From contig NCKB01000002.1 in assembly GCA_002279065.1 (NCBI GenBank), forward strand, positions 186,001 through 250,000: 64,000 nt of DNA. The letters run 5' to 3'. Below the pieces are notes generated by a model. That model did no database searches. It was not told the DNA's origin and worked only from the letters and a program-made list of their open reading frames with translations. The translations under genes and the position numbers were made by a program. This stretch comes from Lysobacterales bacterium 15-68-25. Its GTDB lineage: Bacteria; Pseudomonadota; Gammaproteobacteria; Xanthomonadales; Rhodanobacteraceae. This document shows, piece after piece, positions 38,789 to 46,617 of this stretch; the stretch's first letter is position 1; the number at the start of each line of letters is the position of its first letter.

Positions 38789-39685
38789 TCAGCGGGAGCA
38801 GGCTTCCATGCCGCCTTCCACGTTGAAGATCTGGCTGAACCCGTGCGAGGCGAAGCGCTCGGCGACCGCGCGGCTGGAAATGCCGCGCTGGCAGACGAAA
38901 GCGATCGGCGTGTCCTTGGGCAGTGCGGCGAAGGCGTCGTAGCCCTCGTCCTCGAGGATGCGCGCCTGGGGCAGGGCGGGCAGCATGGCGCGGCTGGCGG
39001 CCGGACGCACGTCGACCAGGACGAGGCCGCCGGCAGCGAGGCGCTGCTGCAACTCCTGCACGCTCATGTCGTGCACCTGCTGTGCGCCGGGGAACTTCAG
39101 GCTCAGGCCCTCGCCCTGCACGGTGGACACCCAGTCGATCACGATGCCCTTGGCGCGCTGGGCGCTGGCCGGGTCGAAATGGATCTTCAGTCCGTTGGAT
39201 TCGGCCACGATGTCGAAATCGCCGGCCGGTGCAAGCTGGAAGCCGGCGCTGAAGTCCGGGCCGATCTCCAGGTGGATCGCCACGCCCTGCGCGTCGGCGG
39301 TGCCCTGGCGGATCATCTCCGCGGCCTTGTCGGTGATGGTGATCTCCGGCGGCGTGCGGTCCGGCGGGGCCGCGCCGAACAGGCCGTGCAGCTCGCCGCT
39401 GGTGTACATCTGGCGGATGATGTCCGACCCGCCGACCAGCTCGCCGTCGATGTACAGCTGCGGGATGGTGGGCCATTCGCCGTAGACCTTGATGCCCTCG
39501 CGGATCGCCGGGTCCTCCAGCACGTTGACGGTGTGGTAGTCGTCCAGCAGCTCGTTCAGCGTGTTGGTGGCGGCGGCCGAGAAGCCGCACATCGGCTGCT
39601 GGCGGGTGCCCTTCATGAACAGCACCACGCGGTGCTCGCTGAGCAGGGTCTGGATGCGTTCGCGGGTAGCTGGATCGAGGGACAT
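38789..39685 (-). CDS. Monothiol glutaredoxin / A-type-like / rhodanese fusion
   Basis: The 298-residue cytosolic protein has three parts. Residues 1-108 are a Grx4/GrxD-type monothiol glutaredoxin with CGFS (Cys33) and WPTIPQLYIDGELVGG. Residues about 112-198 resemble an A-type Fe-S carrier (ITITDKAAEMIRQGTADAQG...) but contain no cysteine at all. Residues 205-298 are a rhodanese domain with active loop CQRGISSR. CGFS glutaredoxins carry [2Fe-2S] clusters with glutathione, and the rhodanese could handle sulfane sulfur. Similar fusions exist in Xanthomonas and Xylella as far as I recall. ATG 39685. Divergent from a TetR gene. Confidence 0.87.
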   Translation of the reverse strand: MSLDPATRERIQTLLSEHRVVLFMKGTRQQPMCGFSAAATNTLNELLDDYHTVNVLEDPAIREGIKVYGEWPTIPQLYIDGELVGGSDIIRQMYTSGELHGLFGAAPPDRTPPEITITDKAAEMIRQGTADAQGVAIHLEIGPDFSAGFQLAPAGDFDIVAESNGLKIHFDPASAQRAKGIVIDWVSTVQGEGLSLKFPGAQQVHDMSVQELQQRLAAGGLVLVDVRPAASRAMLPALPQARILEDEGYDAFAALPKDTPIAFVCQRGISSRAVAERFASHGFSQIFNVEGGMEACSR

Positions 39686-39754
39686 GGGCGCGGTTCCGTA
39701 GGGGAGATGGGATAGCGGTACATGGTAGCGCGCGGGCAGTGGTGCAAGGCGCGC

Positions 39755-39792
39755 TTGAAAACTGACCGATGGTCACTTATAAATGACCCATG
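39755..39792 (+). promoter_or_regulatory. Promoter of the TetR gene, predicted leaderless
   Basis: TTGAAA (39755-39760), a 17-base spacer and TATAAA (39778-39783) make a near-consensus sigma-70 promoter. The expected start of transcription, about 7 bases past the -10, falls on or next to the A of the ATG at 39790. No room exists for a ribosome site, so the mRNA would be leaderless. Confidence 0.65.
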
Positions 39793-39796
39793 GTCA
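39763..39796. promoter_or_regulatory. Two TetR operator palindromes
   Basis: TGACCGATGGTCA (39763-39775) and TGACCCATGGTCA (39784-39796) are both TGACC-N3-GGTCA palindromes, centres 21 bases apart, two helical turns. One fills the promoter spacer; the other covers the -10 edge and the ATG. Autorepression by the TetR protein is the simple reading. Confidence 0.75.
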
Positions 39797-40473
39797 GCAA
39801 GAAGACATGCCCGCTGGGCCGCGGACGCCGTGCGGTGGACGACGCGATGAAGGAGCGCCGCCGGCGCGACCTGCTCGCCGCCGCGCTGCGCCTGCTCGAG
39901 CGCCAGCCCTACGAGTCGATCACCATGAGCGCGGTGGCCGCGGCTGCCGACGTGGCCAAGGGCACCACCTACCTGTACTTCTCCACCCGCGAGGCCCTGT
40001 TCCTGGCCTTGCTGGCCGAGCACTACCAGGCCTGGTTCGATGCCCTCGACGCCCGGCTGGCGGACGGTGTGCCGACGGCGGCATCGTGGGTGGACGCGGT
40101 TGCCGATGAGCTGGCGGCCCGGCCGATGTTCCTTCGGCTGGCCGCGCTGCTGCATGTGGTGCTGGAGGCCAACGTGCCGGTGGCCGACGTGCTCGGCTTC
40201 AAGCGCTCGCTGCTCGCACGGGTCGCGGCCACCGGCGCGACACTGGACCGCACCCTGGCGCTGGCGCCGGGGCAGGGTACGCGGCTGCTGCTCTGGCTGC
40301 AGGCCGTGGCGCCCGGTCTGGCGCAGATGGCCGCGCCGCCCCCGGCACTGCACCAGGCCCTGCACGCCGACGCGGCACTGGCCGGCTTCCTGATCGACTT
40401 TTCCACCGAACTGCGCGCCCTGCTGCGGGCGCTGATCCGCGGCCTCGAGGCCGCCCGGGAGACTCCACCATGA
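39790..40473 (+). CDS. TetR family transcriptional regulator
   Basis: The 227-residue protein has an N-terminal helix-turn-helix (RDLLAAALRLLERQ, ITMSAVAAAADVAKGTTYLYFSTREALFLALL) and a mostly helical ligand-binding domain. TetR members repress their own and neighbour genes until a ligand binds. ATG 39790 overlaps one of two operator palindromes and probably sits at the transcription start; a later ATG at 39847 (MKERRRRDLL) is an alternative if the first is not used. Its stop overlaps the ATG of the SDR gene (ATGA), so the regulator and the enzyme form an operon and the SDR substrate may be the inducer. Confidence 0.88.
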   Translation: MVSKKTCPLGRGRRAVDDAMKERRRRDLLAAALRLLERQPYESITMSAVAAAADVAKGTTYLYFSTREALFLALLAEHYQAWFDALDARLADGVPTAASWVDAVADELAARPMFLRLAALLHVVLEANVPVADVLGFKRSLLARVAATGATLDRTLALAPGQGTRLLLWLQAVAPGLAQMAAPPPALHQALHADAALAGFLIDFSTELRALLRALIRGLEAARETPP

Positions 40474-41255
40474 TTTCGTCACTGCACGGCCGGACCGCCC
40501 TGGTCACCGGCGCCTCCAGCGGGCTCGGCATCGAGTTCGCGCGCGAATTGGCAGGGCGCGGCGCCGACCTCGTCCTCGTCGCCCGCAGCGAGCCGCCGAT
40601 GCAGGCGCTGGCCCGGGAGCTGCGCGAGGCCGGGCGCGCCGTCCACGTCCGTCCGGTCGATCTGTCCGACGCGGCAGCCCGCGAGGCGCTGGTCGCCGGA
40701 CTGGCCGCTGACGGCATCGCCGTCGACGTGCTGGTGAACAACGCCGGCTTCGGCGTGTTCGGTGCGTTCGCGGACACGCCGTGGGAGCGGCTGGAAAGTA
40801 TGCTTGCAGTGGACGTGCTGGCGCTGACCCACCTCACCCGGCTGTTGCTGCCGGCGATGCGCGAGCGCGGCTTCGGCCGCGTGCTGCAGGTCGCTTCCAC
40901 CGGTGCGTTCCAGCCCACGCCCTGCTACGCGGCCTACGCGGCGGCGAAGAGCTACGTGCTCGAATTCAGCTATGCCGTCGATGCCGAGCTGCGCGGCACG
41001 GGCGTCCGCTGCACGGTGGTATCGCCGGGCGTCACCGCCACGCAGTTCCTCGAAGTCTCCGGGCAAAGGGCCACCTGGTACCAGCGCCTAACCCGCATGC
41101 AGGCGCCGGCGGTGGCTCGCGAGGGTGTGGCGGCCATGTTGCGCGGGCGCTCGGGCGTGATCACCGGCTGGGTCAATGCGCTGATGGCCCAGGGCACGCG
41201 CTTCATGCCGCGGCGACTGGCCGCGTCCGTGGCGGGTCGCCTGATGCGCAACTGA
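40470..41255 (+). CDS. SDR family oxidoreductase (YqjQ/DltE-like)
   Basis: The 261-residue short-chain dehydrogenase has GASSGLG for the nucleotide, NNAGFG, catalytic Ser in QVASTGAF and YAAYAAAK as the Tyr/Lys pair. The VARSEPPM segment after the second strand suggests NADP(H). C-terminal residues (WVNALMAQGTRFMPRRLAASVAGRLMRN) form an amphipathic, basic end that may touch membranes, as in acyl/steroid-type SDRs. It is translationally coupled to the TetR gene. Its stop abuts the stop of the convergent LpxH-like gene (TGATCA at 41253-41258). Substrate unknown. Confidence 0.87.
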   Translation: MISSLHGRTALVTGASSGLGIEFARELAGRGADLVLVARSEPPMQALARELREAGRAVHVRPVDLSDAAAREALVAGLAADGIAVDVLVNNAGFGVFGAFADTPWERLESMLAVDVLALTHLTRLLLPAMRERGFGRVLQVASTGAFQPTPCYAAYAAAKSYVLEFSYAVDAELRGTGVRCTVVSPGVTATQFLEVSGQRATWYQRLTRMQAPAVAREGVAAMLRGRSGVITGWVNALMAQGTRFMPRRLAASVAGRLMRN

Positions 41256-42113
41256 TCAGGCCGCCGGCCGCAGTTCGTCCAGACTGCGCTGGCGTCGGGC
41301 CAGCGGTGCCAGCGCGAGCGCCACGGCCGGAGTCGGCAGCACCAGCTCGCGGCTGGCGCGTCCGAGCTGGGTCGGCTGTTCGCTCCAGTGGATCAGCTCC
41401 ATCGCGCCGGTGTGGTCCTCGACCAGCGCCGTACAGTGCTCGACCCAGTCGCCATCGTTGAGGTAGAGCAGCCCGTCCATCTCGCGCACCTGGCCAAAGT
41501 GGATGTGGCCGCAGATGTGCCCATCGAAGCCCCGTTCGCGGGCATCCCCGGCCACGCGTTCCTCGTAGGCGCGGATGTAGGCCAGAGCCTTGCCGACATG
41601 CGATTTCACGATGATCGACAGCGGCAGGTAGGGCATGTCCATCCGGCGGCGCCATGCGTTGACTCGACGGTTGCCCCAGCAGATGAACCGGTGCATCGCT
41701 TCGCCCAGGTGCAGCATCCAACTGCGGCCGACGTGCTCCGGGTCGTACTCGTCGCCGTGGCTGACCCGGTAGCGGCGCCCGTCGGCGCCCTCGTGCACGG
41801 CATCCAGCGCGATGCGCACGCCGCCGAAGTCCTGGCCGGCCAGCCCGCGCAGGGCGGCGTCATGGTTGCCGGGGATGTAGGTGACCTCGACTCCGCGCCG
41901 GGCCATGTCGAGGATCTCGGCGATCACTGCGCCGTGGTCGGCATGCCACCACATGCGCTTGCCCAGCGCCTCCAGGTCGATGATGTCGCCGACCAGGTAG
42001 AGCTTTTCGCAACGGAGCTGGCGAAGGAAATCGAGCAGATAGCGCGCCTTGCAGTCGGGCGTGCCCAGATGCACGTCGGAGATGAAGGCGCTGCGGCAGC
42101 GGAGCGTGGCCAT
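41256..42113 (-). CDS. UDP-2,3-diacylglucosamine diphosphatase-like metallophosphoesterase
   Basis: The 285-residue calcineurin-like phosphoesterase has the metal-binding set FISDVHLG, GDIIDLE, PGNHD, SHGDEYD and GHIHFG. Overall it resembles the LpxH/LpxH2-like family that cleaves UDP-2,3-diacylglucosamine to lipid X in lipid A synthesis; it is longer than E. coli LpxH (240) and has an Arg-rich 40-residue tail. As no second lpx gene is nearby, it could also be a paralogue with another substrate. ATG 42113; convergent with the SDR gene. Confidence 0.8.
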   Translation of the reverse strand: MATLRCRSAFISDVHLGTPDCKARYLLDFLRQLRCEKLYLVGDIIDLEALGKRMWWHADHGAVIAEILDMARRGVEVTYIPGNHDAALRGLAGQDFGGVRIALDAVHEGADGRRYRVSHGDEYDPEHVGRSWMLHLGEAMHRFICWGNRRVNAWRRRMDMPYLPLSIIVKSHVGKALAYIRAYEERVAGDARERGFDGHICGHIHFGQVREMDGLLYLNDGDWVEHCTALVEDHTGAMELIHWSEQPTQLGRASRELVLPTPAVALALAPLARRQRSLDELRPAA

Positions 42114-42203
42114 GACGGCGGTTCCCGGTGGTTGCCCGGGGCGCCAGTATTCGTCGCGCGGATCACCGCGCGATGGCGGCGAGGTTGCAGCCCGGTTGCG
42201 GCC

Positions 42204-42806
42204 TCAGGCGGCCAGCGCGGCCCGGGCGGCGGGAGCGATGCGCTCGATCCAGCGGGCGTACTGCTGCGCATCCGGGTGCAGGCCGTCGTCGGCGAGCTCG
42301 TCTGGATGGGCGCGCGTGAGGTCGGTGATGTCGACGAAGGCCGCGCCGGCGGCCCCAGCATCCGCTCGCGCGATCGCGTTGAAACGGTCGAGTGCCGCGC
42401 CGATGGCGGCCGCATCGCGCCCGGAGTCCCGGGCGAAGCGGGTCACGCCCCAGTCCGGGATCGACACCACCACCACGCGGCGGGCGTTTCCCCCGGCCAG
42501 CGCGATGGCGCGCCCGAGCAGGGTGCCGAATTGCTGCCGGTACTCGTCCTCGCCGCGCCCGCGGTACTGGTTGTTCACGCCGATCAGCAGACTCACCAGA
42601 TCCCAGCCCGGGGCCAGGTCGGCGGCATCCATGCCGGCGGACAGCTCGTCGGTGGTCCAGCCGGTCACCGCGACGATATGCGGGGCGTCGACCGCGACGC
42701 CCTCGGCAACGAGAGCATCCACCAACTGGACGGGCCAGCGGCCGGCCTCCTGTACCCCCTCACCGATGGTGTAGGAGTCGCCCAGGGCGAGGAAACGCCG
42801 CGCCAC
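42204..42806 (-). CDS. SGNH/GDSL family esterase
   Basis: The 200-residue protein has the four SGNH blocks: LALGDSYTIGEG with nucleophile Ser11, the Gly of DELSAG, GVNNQYRG, and the C-terminal Asp174/His177 of DGLHPD. These are small lipases/esterases acting on acyl or acetyl groups. No signal peptide, so cytosolic. Start GTG 42806 lies 2 bases after the aminotransferase stop, giving a tight operon; the open frame continues upstream but there overlaps the aminotransferase gene antiphase. A ribosome site would lie within the aminotransferase end. Confidence 0.85.
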   Translation of the reverse strand: MARRFLALGDSYTIGEGVQEAGRWPVQLVDALVAEGVAVDAPHIVAVTGWTTDELSAGMDAADLAPGWDLVSLLIGVNNQYRGRGEDEYRQQFGTLLGRAIALAGGNARRVVVVSIPDWGVTRFARDSGRDAAAIGAALDRFNAIARADAGAAGAAFVDITDLTRAHPDELADDGLHPDAQQYARWIERIAPAARAALAA

Positions 42807-42808
42807 GA

Positions 42809-44053
42809 TCAGGCGACGGCGGCCGCACGGGCCGGCTGCTCGGCGGCCATCGCGGCGAGCACGCGCTCGATCCGCACGAACACCTCGCGCAGTTCGTGTG
42901 GTTCCGGCAGCAGGGTCAGGCGGAACTGCCGGCTGGCCGGCACGTTGAAGCTCGCCCCGGGTACCACCAGCACCGACTCGCGCTCCAGCAGGCGCAGCGC
43001 GAATGCGCCATCGTCGAACACCGGCAGGCGATCGGCGCGCACGGCGGGAAAGGCGTACAACGCACCCTCGGGCGCGACCAGCTCCAGGTAGTCGCTGGCC
43101 GCCACGCCCTCGATCACCGCCCGGCGCGCCTCGTACAGGCGACCGCCCGGCGAGGTCAGCGCATGGATGGTCGGCGCGCCCTGCAGGGCCGGCACCACGG
43201 CCCACTGTGCGGTGGCGTTGGCGCACAGGCGCAGCGCGGCGAGTAGCTGCAGCGCGTCGCGGTACTCCGCGGTGCGTGCCGGATCGCCGGAGAGGCTCAT
43301 CCAGCCGACCCGGTAGCCGCAGGCGCGGTGCACCTTGGACAGGCCGCCGAAGCTCACGCAAGGCACGTCGCCGGCGATCTCGGCCAGCGGCTGGAATACC
43401 GCGCCGTCGTACAGGATCTCGTCGTAGATCTCGTCGCACAGCAGCAGCAGGCGGTGCCGCGCGGCGATCGCCACCAGCTGCTCGAGCAGCGCGCGCGGGT
43501 ACACCGCGCCGGTGGGGTTGTTCGGGTTGATCAGCACCAGCGCGCGGGTGCGCGGCGTGATCAGGCTCTCGATCTCGGCCGGATCGGGCTGGTGGCCGTT
43601 CTCCGGCAGGCAGCGGTAATAGCGGGGCTTGCCGCCGTTGAGGATGGTCGCGGCGCTCCACAACGGATAGTCGGGGCTGGGCAGCAGTACCTCGTCGCCC
43701 GGCTGCAACAGGGCGCGCAGGCTGATGTCGATCAGCTCGCTGACGCCGTTGCCGATGAACACGCGATCCATGTCCACGCCCCGCGCGCCGCGCGCGCGCT
43801 GCTGGGCGGCGATGGCGGCACGTGCTTCCTCCAGGCCCTGCTCGTGGCCATAGGCCTCGCTCTCGGTGAGCTTGGCGGCGACGGCCTCGCGCAGGTGGGG
43901 CGGGGTCTCGAAGCCGTAGCGGGCCGGGTTGCCGATGTTGAGCTTGATGATCGGCAGGCCCTCGGCCTCCATTTCGCGGGCGCGGCGGGTCAGCGCGCCA
44001 CGGATCTCGTAGCGCACGTTGGAAAGATGCGGGCTGGGTTTGATCGGGGCCAA
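42809..44053 (-). CDS. alaA: Pyridoxal phosphate aminotransferase, AlaA-like, TTG start
   Basis: The 414-residue class I/II aminotransferase has LNIGNPARYGFETP, YGHEQGLEEARAAIA, NPNNPTGAVYP, CDEIYDEILYDG and the PLP lysine in FGGLSKVHRACGYRVGW. N-terminus and motifs match E. coli AlaA (glutamate-pyruvate aminotransferase, alanine synthesis). TTG at 44053 is taken as start because MAPIKPSPHLSNVRYEIRG aligns with family starts and AGGA lies at proper spacing. It is followed 2 bases on by the SGNH esterase gene and is divergent from rsgA. Confidence 0.87.
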   Translation of the reverse strand: MAPIKPSPHLSNVRYEIRGALTRRAREMEAEGLPIIKLNIGNPARYGFETPPHLREAVAAKLTESEAYGHEQGLEEARAAIAAQQRARGARGVDMDRVFIGNGVSELIDISLRALLQPGDEVLLPSPDYPLWSAATILNGGKPRYYRCLPENGHQPDPAEIESLITPRTRALVLINPNNPTGAVYPRALLEQLVAIAARHRLLLLCDEIYDEILYDGAVFQPLAEIAGDVPCVSFGGLSKVHRACGYRVGWMSLSGDPARTAEYRDALQLLAALRLCANATAQWAVVPALQGAPTIHALTSPGGRLYEARRAVIEGVAASDYLELVAPEGALYAFPAVRADRLPVFDDGAFALRLLERESVLVVPGASFNVPASRQFRLTLLPEPHELREVFVRIERVLAAMAAEQPARAAAVA

Positions 44054-44191
44054 CGACGTAGGTTCCTGTGCTTTGCTGCACCGGCGCTTGCGGCCGGCGG
44101 TGCAGGCATGCTAACAGCGACCGGGCGGCCCGTGTGGGCCAGCCAAGAGTCGGATATCGGCCCGATCGGGGGCCGGGCATAATCGGGCCCC

Positions 44192-45247
44192 ATGAGCGAA
44201 GCCACCCTAATCGAGCGCCTGCGCCGCATCGGCTGGCGCGGCGAATCCCTCCCTGCCGGCGGATGGCGACTCGCCCGCGTGGTGGCCCAGCACCGTGCCG
44301 GGTACGAACTGCACGACGGTGAACATCTGTTCAGCGCCCAGCCGGCGGGCCATTTCCTCAAACGTGGGCTGGATCCGGCCGAGCGGCCGGCGGTGGGCGA
44401 TTTCGTCGAGTTCGAGCCGGGTTCGCCCCCGCACATCCAGAAGGTGCTGGAGCGGCGCACTGTGTTGTCGCGCGCGGCCGCCGGCGAACGCTACGAGCGG
44501 CAGGTGATCGCCACCAACATCGATTACGTGCTGGTGCTGACCGGGCTGGACGGCGACTTCAACCCGGCGCGGATCGAGCGCTATCTGTCCCTGATCGAGG
44601 ATTCCGGTGCCCATCCGGTGGTGCTGCTGAGCAAGCTGGACCTGGCCGAGGATGCCGCCGGGCGTGTCGCCGAATTGCGCCATCGCCTTCCCGGCGAAGT
44701 GCCGGTACACGCCATCAACAGCAAGGACCCGACCAGCATCGCCGCGCTGGCGGAGTACCTGCAGCCGGGCGACAGCGCGGTGCTGGTGGGATCGTCCGGT
44801 GCCGGCAAGTCCACGCTGACCAACACCCTGCTGGGCGTGGACCGCATGGCAACAAGCGCGGTGCGCGCTCACGACAGCCGCGGTCGGCATACCACGACCC
44901 ACCGGGCGCTGCTGCAACTGCCGACCGGTGGTTGCCTGATCGATACGCCAGGCATGCGCGAGCTCAAGCTCACCGGCGACGAGAACCTGGATCTGTTCGC
45001 CGACATCGATGAACTGGCCGAGAGCTGCCGCTTCGCCGACTGCGGCCACGGCAGCGAGCCGGGTTGCGCGGTACAGGCGGCGCTGGACAGTGGCGAACTG
45101 TCGGCCGAGCGCTGGCGCAATTACCTCAAGCTGCGCGACGAGCGCGAGGATCAGGCTGCCACGCTCGAGGCGCGCCTGCGCCGACAGCGCGGCGGTCGTC
45201 CGATCGATCGCCCGCACGGCCATCGCGGCCAGCGCGAGCGGGACTGA
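44192..45247 (+). CDS. rsgA: Small ribosomal subunit biogenesis GTPase RsgA
   Basis: RsgA is the circularly permuted GTPase that matures the 30S subunit. The 351-residue protein has an OB-fold N-terminus, GTPase motifs in permuted order (LLSKLDLAED as G4, GSSGAGKST as P-loop, DTPGM as G3) and a C-terminal zinc site (CRFADCGHGSEPGCAV). The tail is Arg-rich. Start ATG 44192. It overlaps no other gene but the next CDS starts 3 bases after its stop. Length and motifs are standard. Confidence 0.96.
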   Translation: MSEATLIERLRRIGWRGESLPAGGWRLARVVAQHRAGYELHDGEHLFSAQPAGHFLKRGLDPAERPAVGDFVEFEPGSPPHIQKVLERRTVLSRAAAGERYERQVIATNIDYVLVLTGLDGDFNPARIERYLSLIEDSGAHPVVLLSKLDLAEDAAGRVAELRHRLPGEVPVHAINSKDPTSIAALAEYLQPGDSAVLVGSSGAGKSTLTNTLLGVDRMATSAVRAHDSRGRHTTTHRALLQLPTGGCLIDTPGMRELKLTGDENLDLFADIDELAESCRFADCGHGSEPGCAVQAALDSGELSAERWRNYLKLRDEREDQAATLEARLRRQRGGRPIDRPHGHRGQRERD

Positions 45248-45249
45248 GC

Positions 45250-46524
45250 GTGGATGCGCGCGCGATCCTCGACGCCACGCTGCAGCAGCGTTACGCCAGC
45301 CTCGACCAGCGCCTGCTCGCGGCGGTAAGGCCGATCCGCATCCTGCCGACGGTGGCCTGGCCGGCCTCGCTCGAGGACCGCATGATCGCCGACTACGCCG
45401 CCGGCCGGCTGGCCCTGCCGGATGTGCGCTACGTACCGCCGGATCTGTCCGCCGCCCGGGCGGAGCTGGCGGCGATCGAGCGGGAGGCGGGGCGGGAGGA
45501 TGCGCTGGGCGACTATCTCTGCCGCACTGCCGAATCCTGGCGGATCGCCGCCGAGATGCTCGAGGCGGCCGGGACGGGAGGCGTCACCGCGCCGTCGATC
45601 GTGCTGTACGGCCACCCCGGCGATCCGATTCCCGGCAGCGGCAAGAGCAACCTGGACGCGGCCCGCTATTTCGTCGACCTGGCGGACGAGCTGGGCGCCG
45701 ACCTGCTGGCCGACGAGCACGGTGAAGCGATCCCGGCCGAGGTGCTGCGCGACGACCTGGCGCGGACGCTGGATGGCTTCTTCGGCGGCGGCGTGATCTC
45801 GGTGGAGGTGGATCCGGAATTGACCGCCAAGGCGGCCGCCGGCGCCACCCGTATCCGCCTGCGCGGGGGCACCGCCTTCACCGCCTACGACCGCCATCAG
45901 CTCCTCGCGCACGAGGCCTACGTGCATTCGCTGACCGCACTGAACGGTCGCGCGCAGCCCGTGCTGGCCTCGCTGGCACGTACCTCGCCGCGCGTCACCG
46001 CGACCCAGGAGGGGCTGGCGGTCTTCGCCGAACTGATGTCCGGCGCCATCGACATTTCCCGCCTCAAGCGCATCAGCCTGCGCATCCTGGCGATCGACAT
46101 GGCCCTGCGCGGGGCTGATTTCGTCGAGGTGTACCGGTTCTTCCTGGAGCGCGGCCAGTCGGTGGCCGACAGCTTCCACTCGGCGCAGCGGGTGTTCCGC
46201 GGCGTGCCGCTGACCGGCGGCGCGGCGTTCGCCAAGGACAACGTCTACCTGTCCGGCCTGCTGGCCGTGCACACGTTCTTCCGCTGGGCGCTGCGGCAGC
46301 GGCGGATGGATCTGCTGCGCCACCTGTTCGCCGGCAAGCTGGCGCTGCACGACGTGGTGTCGCTGGCACCCCACTTCGAATCCGGCACGATCGTCGCGCC
46401 ACGCTGGTTGCCACCGTGGATGCAGCACGTGCACGGGCTGGCCGGCAAGCTGGCGTTCTCGTTGTTCGTCAATCGCATCCACATGGGCCGGGTGCAGGCC
46501 GAGGAGCTCTCGCTGGGCCTGTGA
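45250..46524 (+). CDS. QEGLA-motif (DUF1704) protein, putative metallopeptidase
   Basis: The 424-residue protein is a member of the family once named for flavohemoglobin expression-modulating QEGLA motif. HEAYVH (His221-Glu222...His226) is an HExxxH zinc motif, and TQEGLA (Glu254) gives the likely third ligand. The same family includes vertebrate KIAA0895L/MATCAP, a tubulin-detyrosinating carboxypeptidase with HExxxH; by analogy this may be a peptidase. No signal peptide. GTG 45250 sits 3 bases after rsgA. It precedes maeB in the same direction. The bacterial substrate is unknown. Confidence 0.85.
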   Translation: MDARAILDATLQQRYASLDQRLLAAVRPIRILPTVAWPASLEDRMIADYAAGRLALPDVRYVPPDLSAARAELAAIEREAGREDALGDYLCRTAESWRIAAEMLEAAGTGGVTAPSIVLYGHPGDPIPGSGKSNLDAARYFVDLADELGADLLADEHGEAIPAEVLRDDLARTLDGFFGGGVISVEVDPELTAKAAAGATRIRLRGGTAFTAYDRHQLLAHEAYVHSLTALNGRAQPVLASLARTSPRVTATQEGLAVFAELMSGAIDISRLKRISLRILAIDMALRGADFVEVYRFFLERGQSVADSFHSAQRVFRGVPLTGGAAFAKDNVYLSGLLAVHTFFRWALRQRRMDLLRHLFAGKLALHDVVSLAPHFESGTIVAPRWLPPWMQHVHGLAGKLAFSLFVNRIHMGRVQAEELSLGL

Positions 46525-46617
46525 CGCGCCGTCGCGGTGCGGCGCCGCACAGCGGCCGGCAAGGGGTGCGGTGCTAACATGCGCGCCTCTTCGTCCCCGG
46601 ATCACCGACCCGCTCCC

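Noticed and set aside
42807-44180. Extension of the SGNH esterase frame upstream by about 450 codons.
   Set aside because: The extra part lies out of phase over the aminotransferase gene and reads as Arg/Ala/Pro-rich sequence without domains. The esterase begins with LALGDSYTIGEG, so the GTG at 42806 is preferred.
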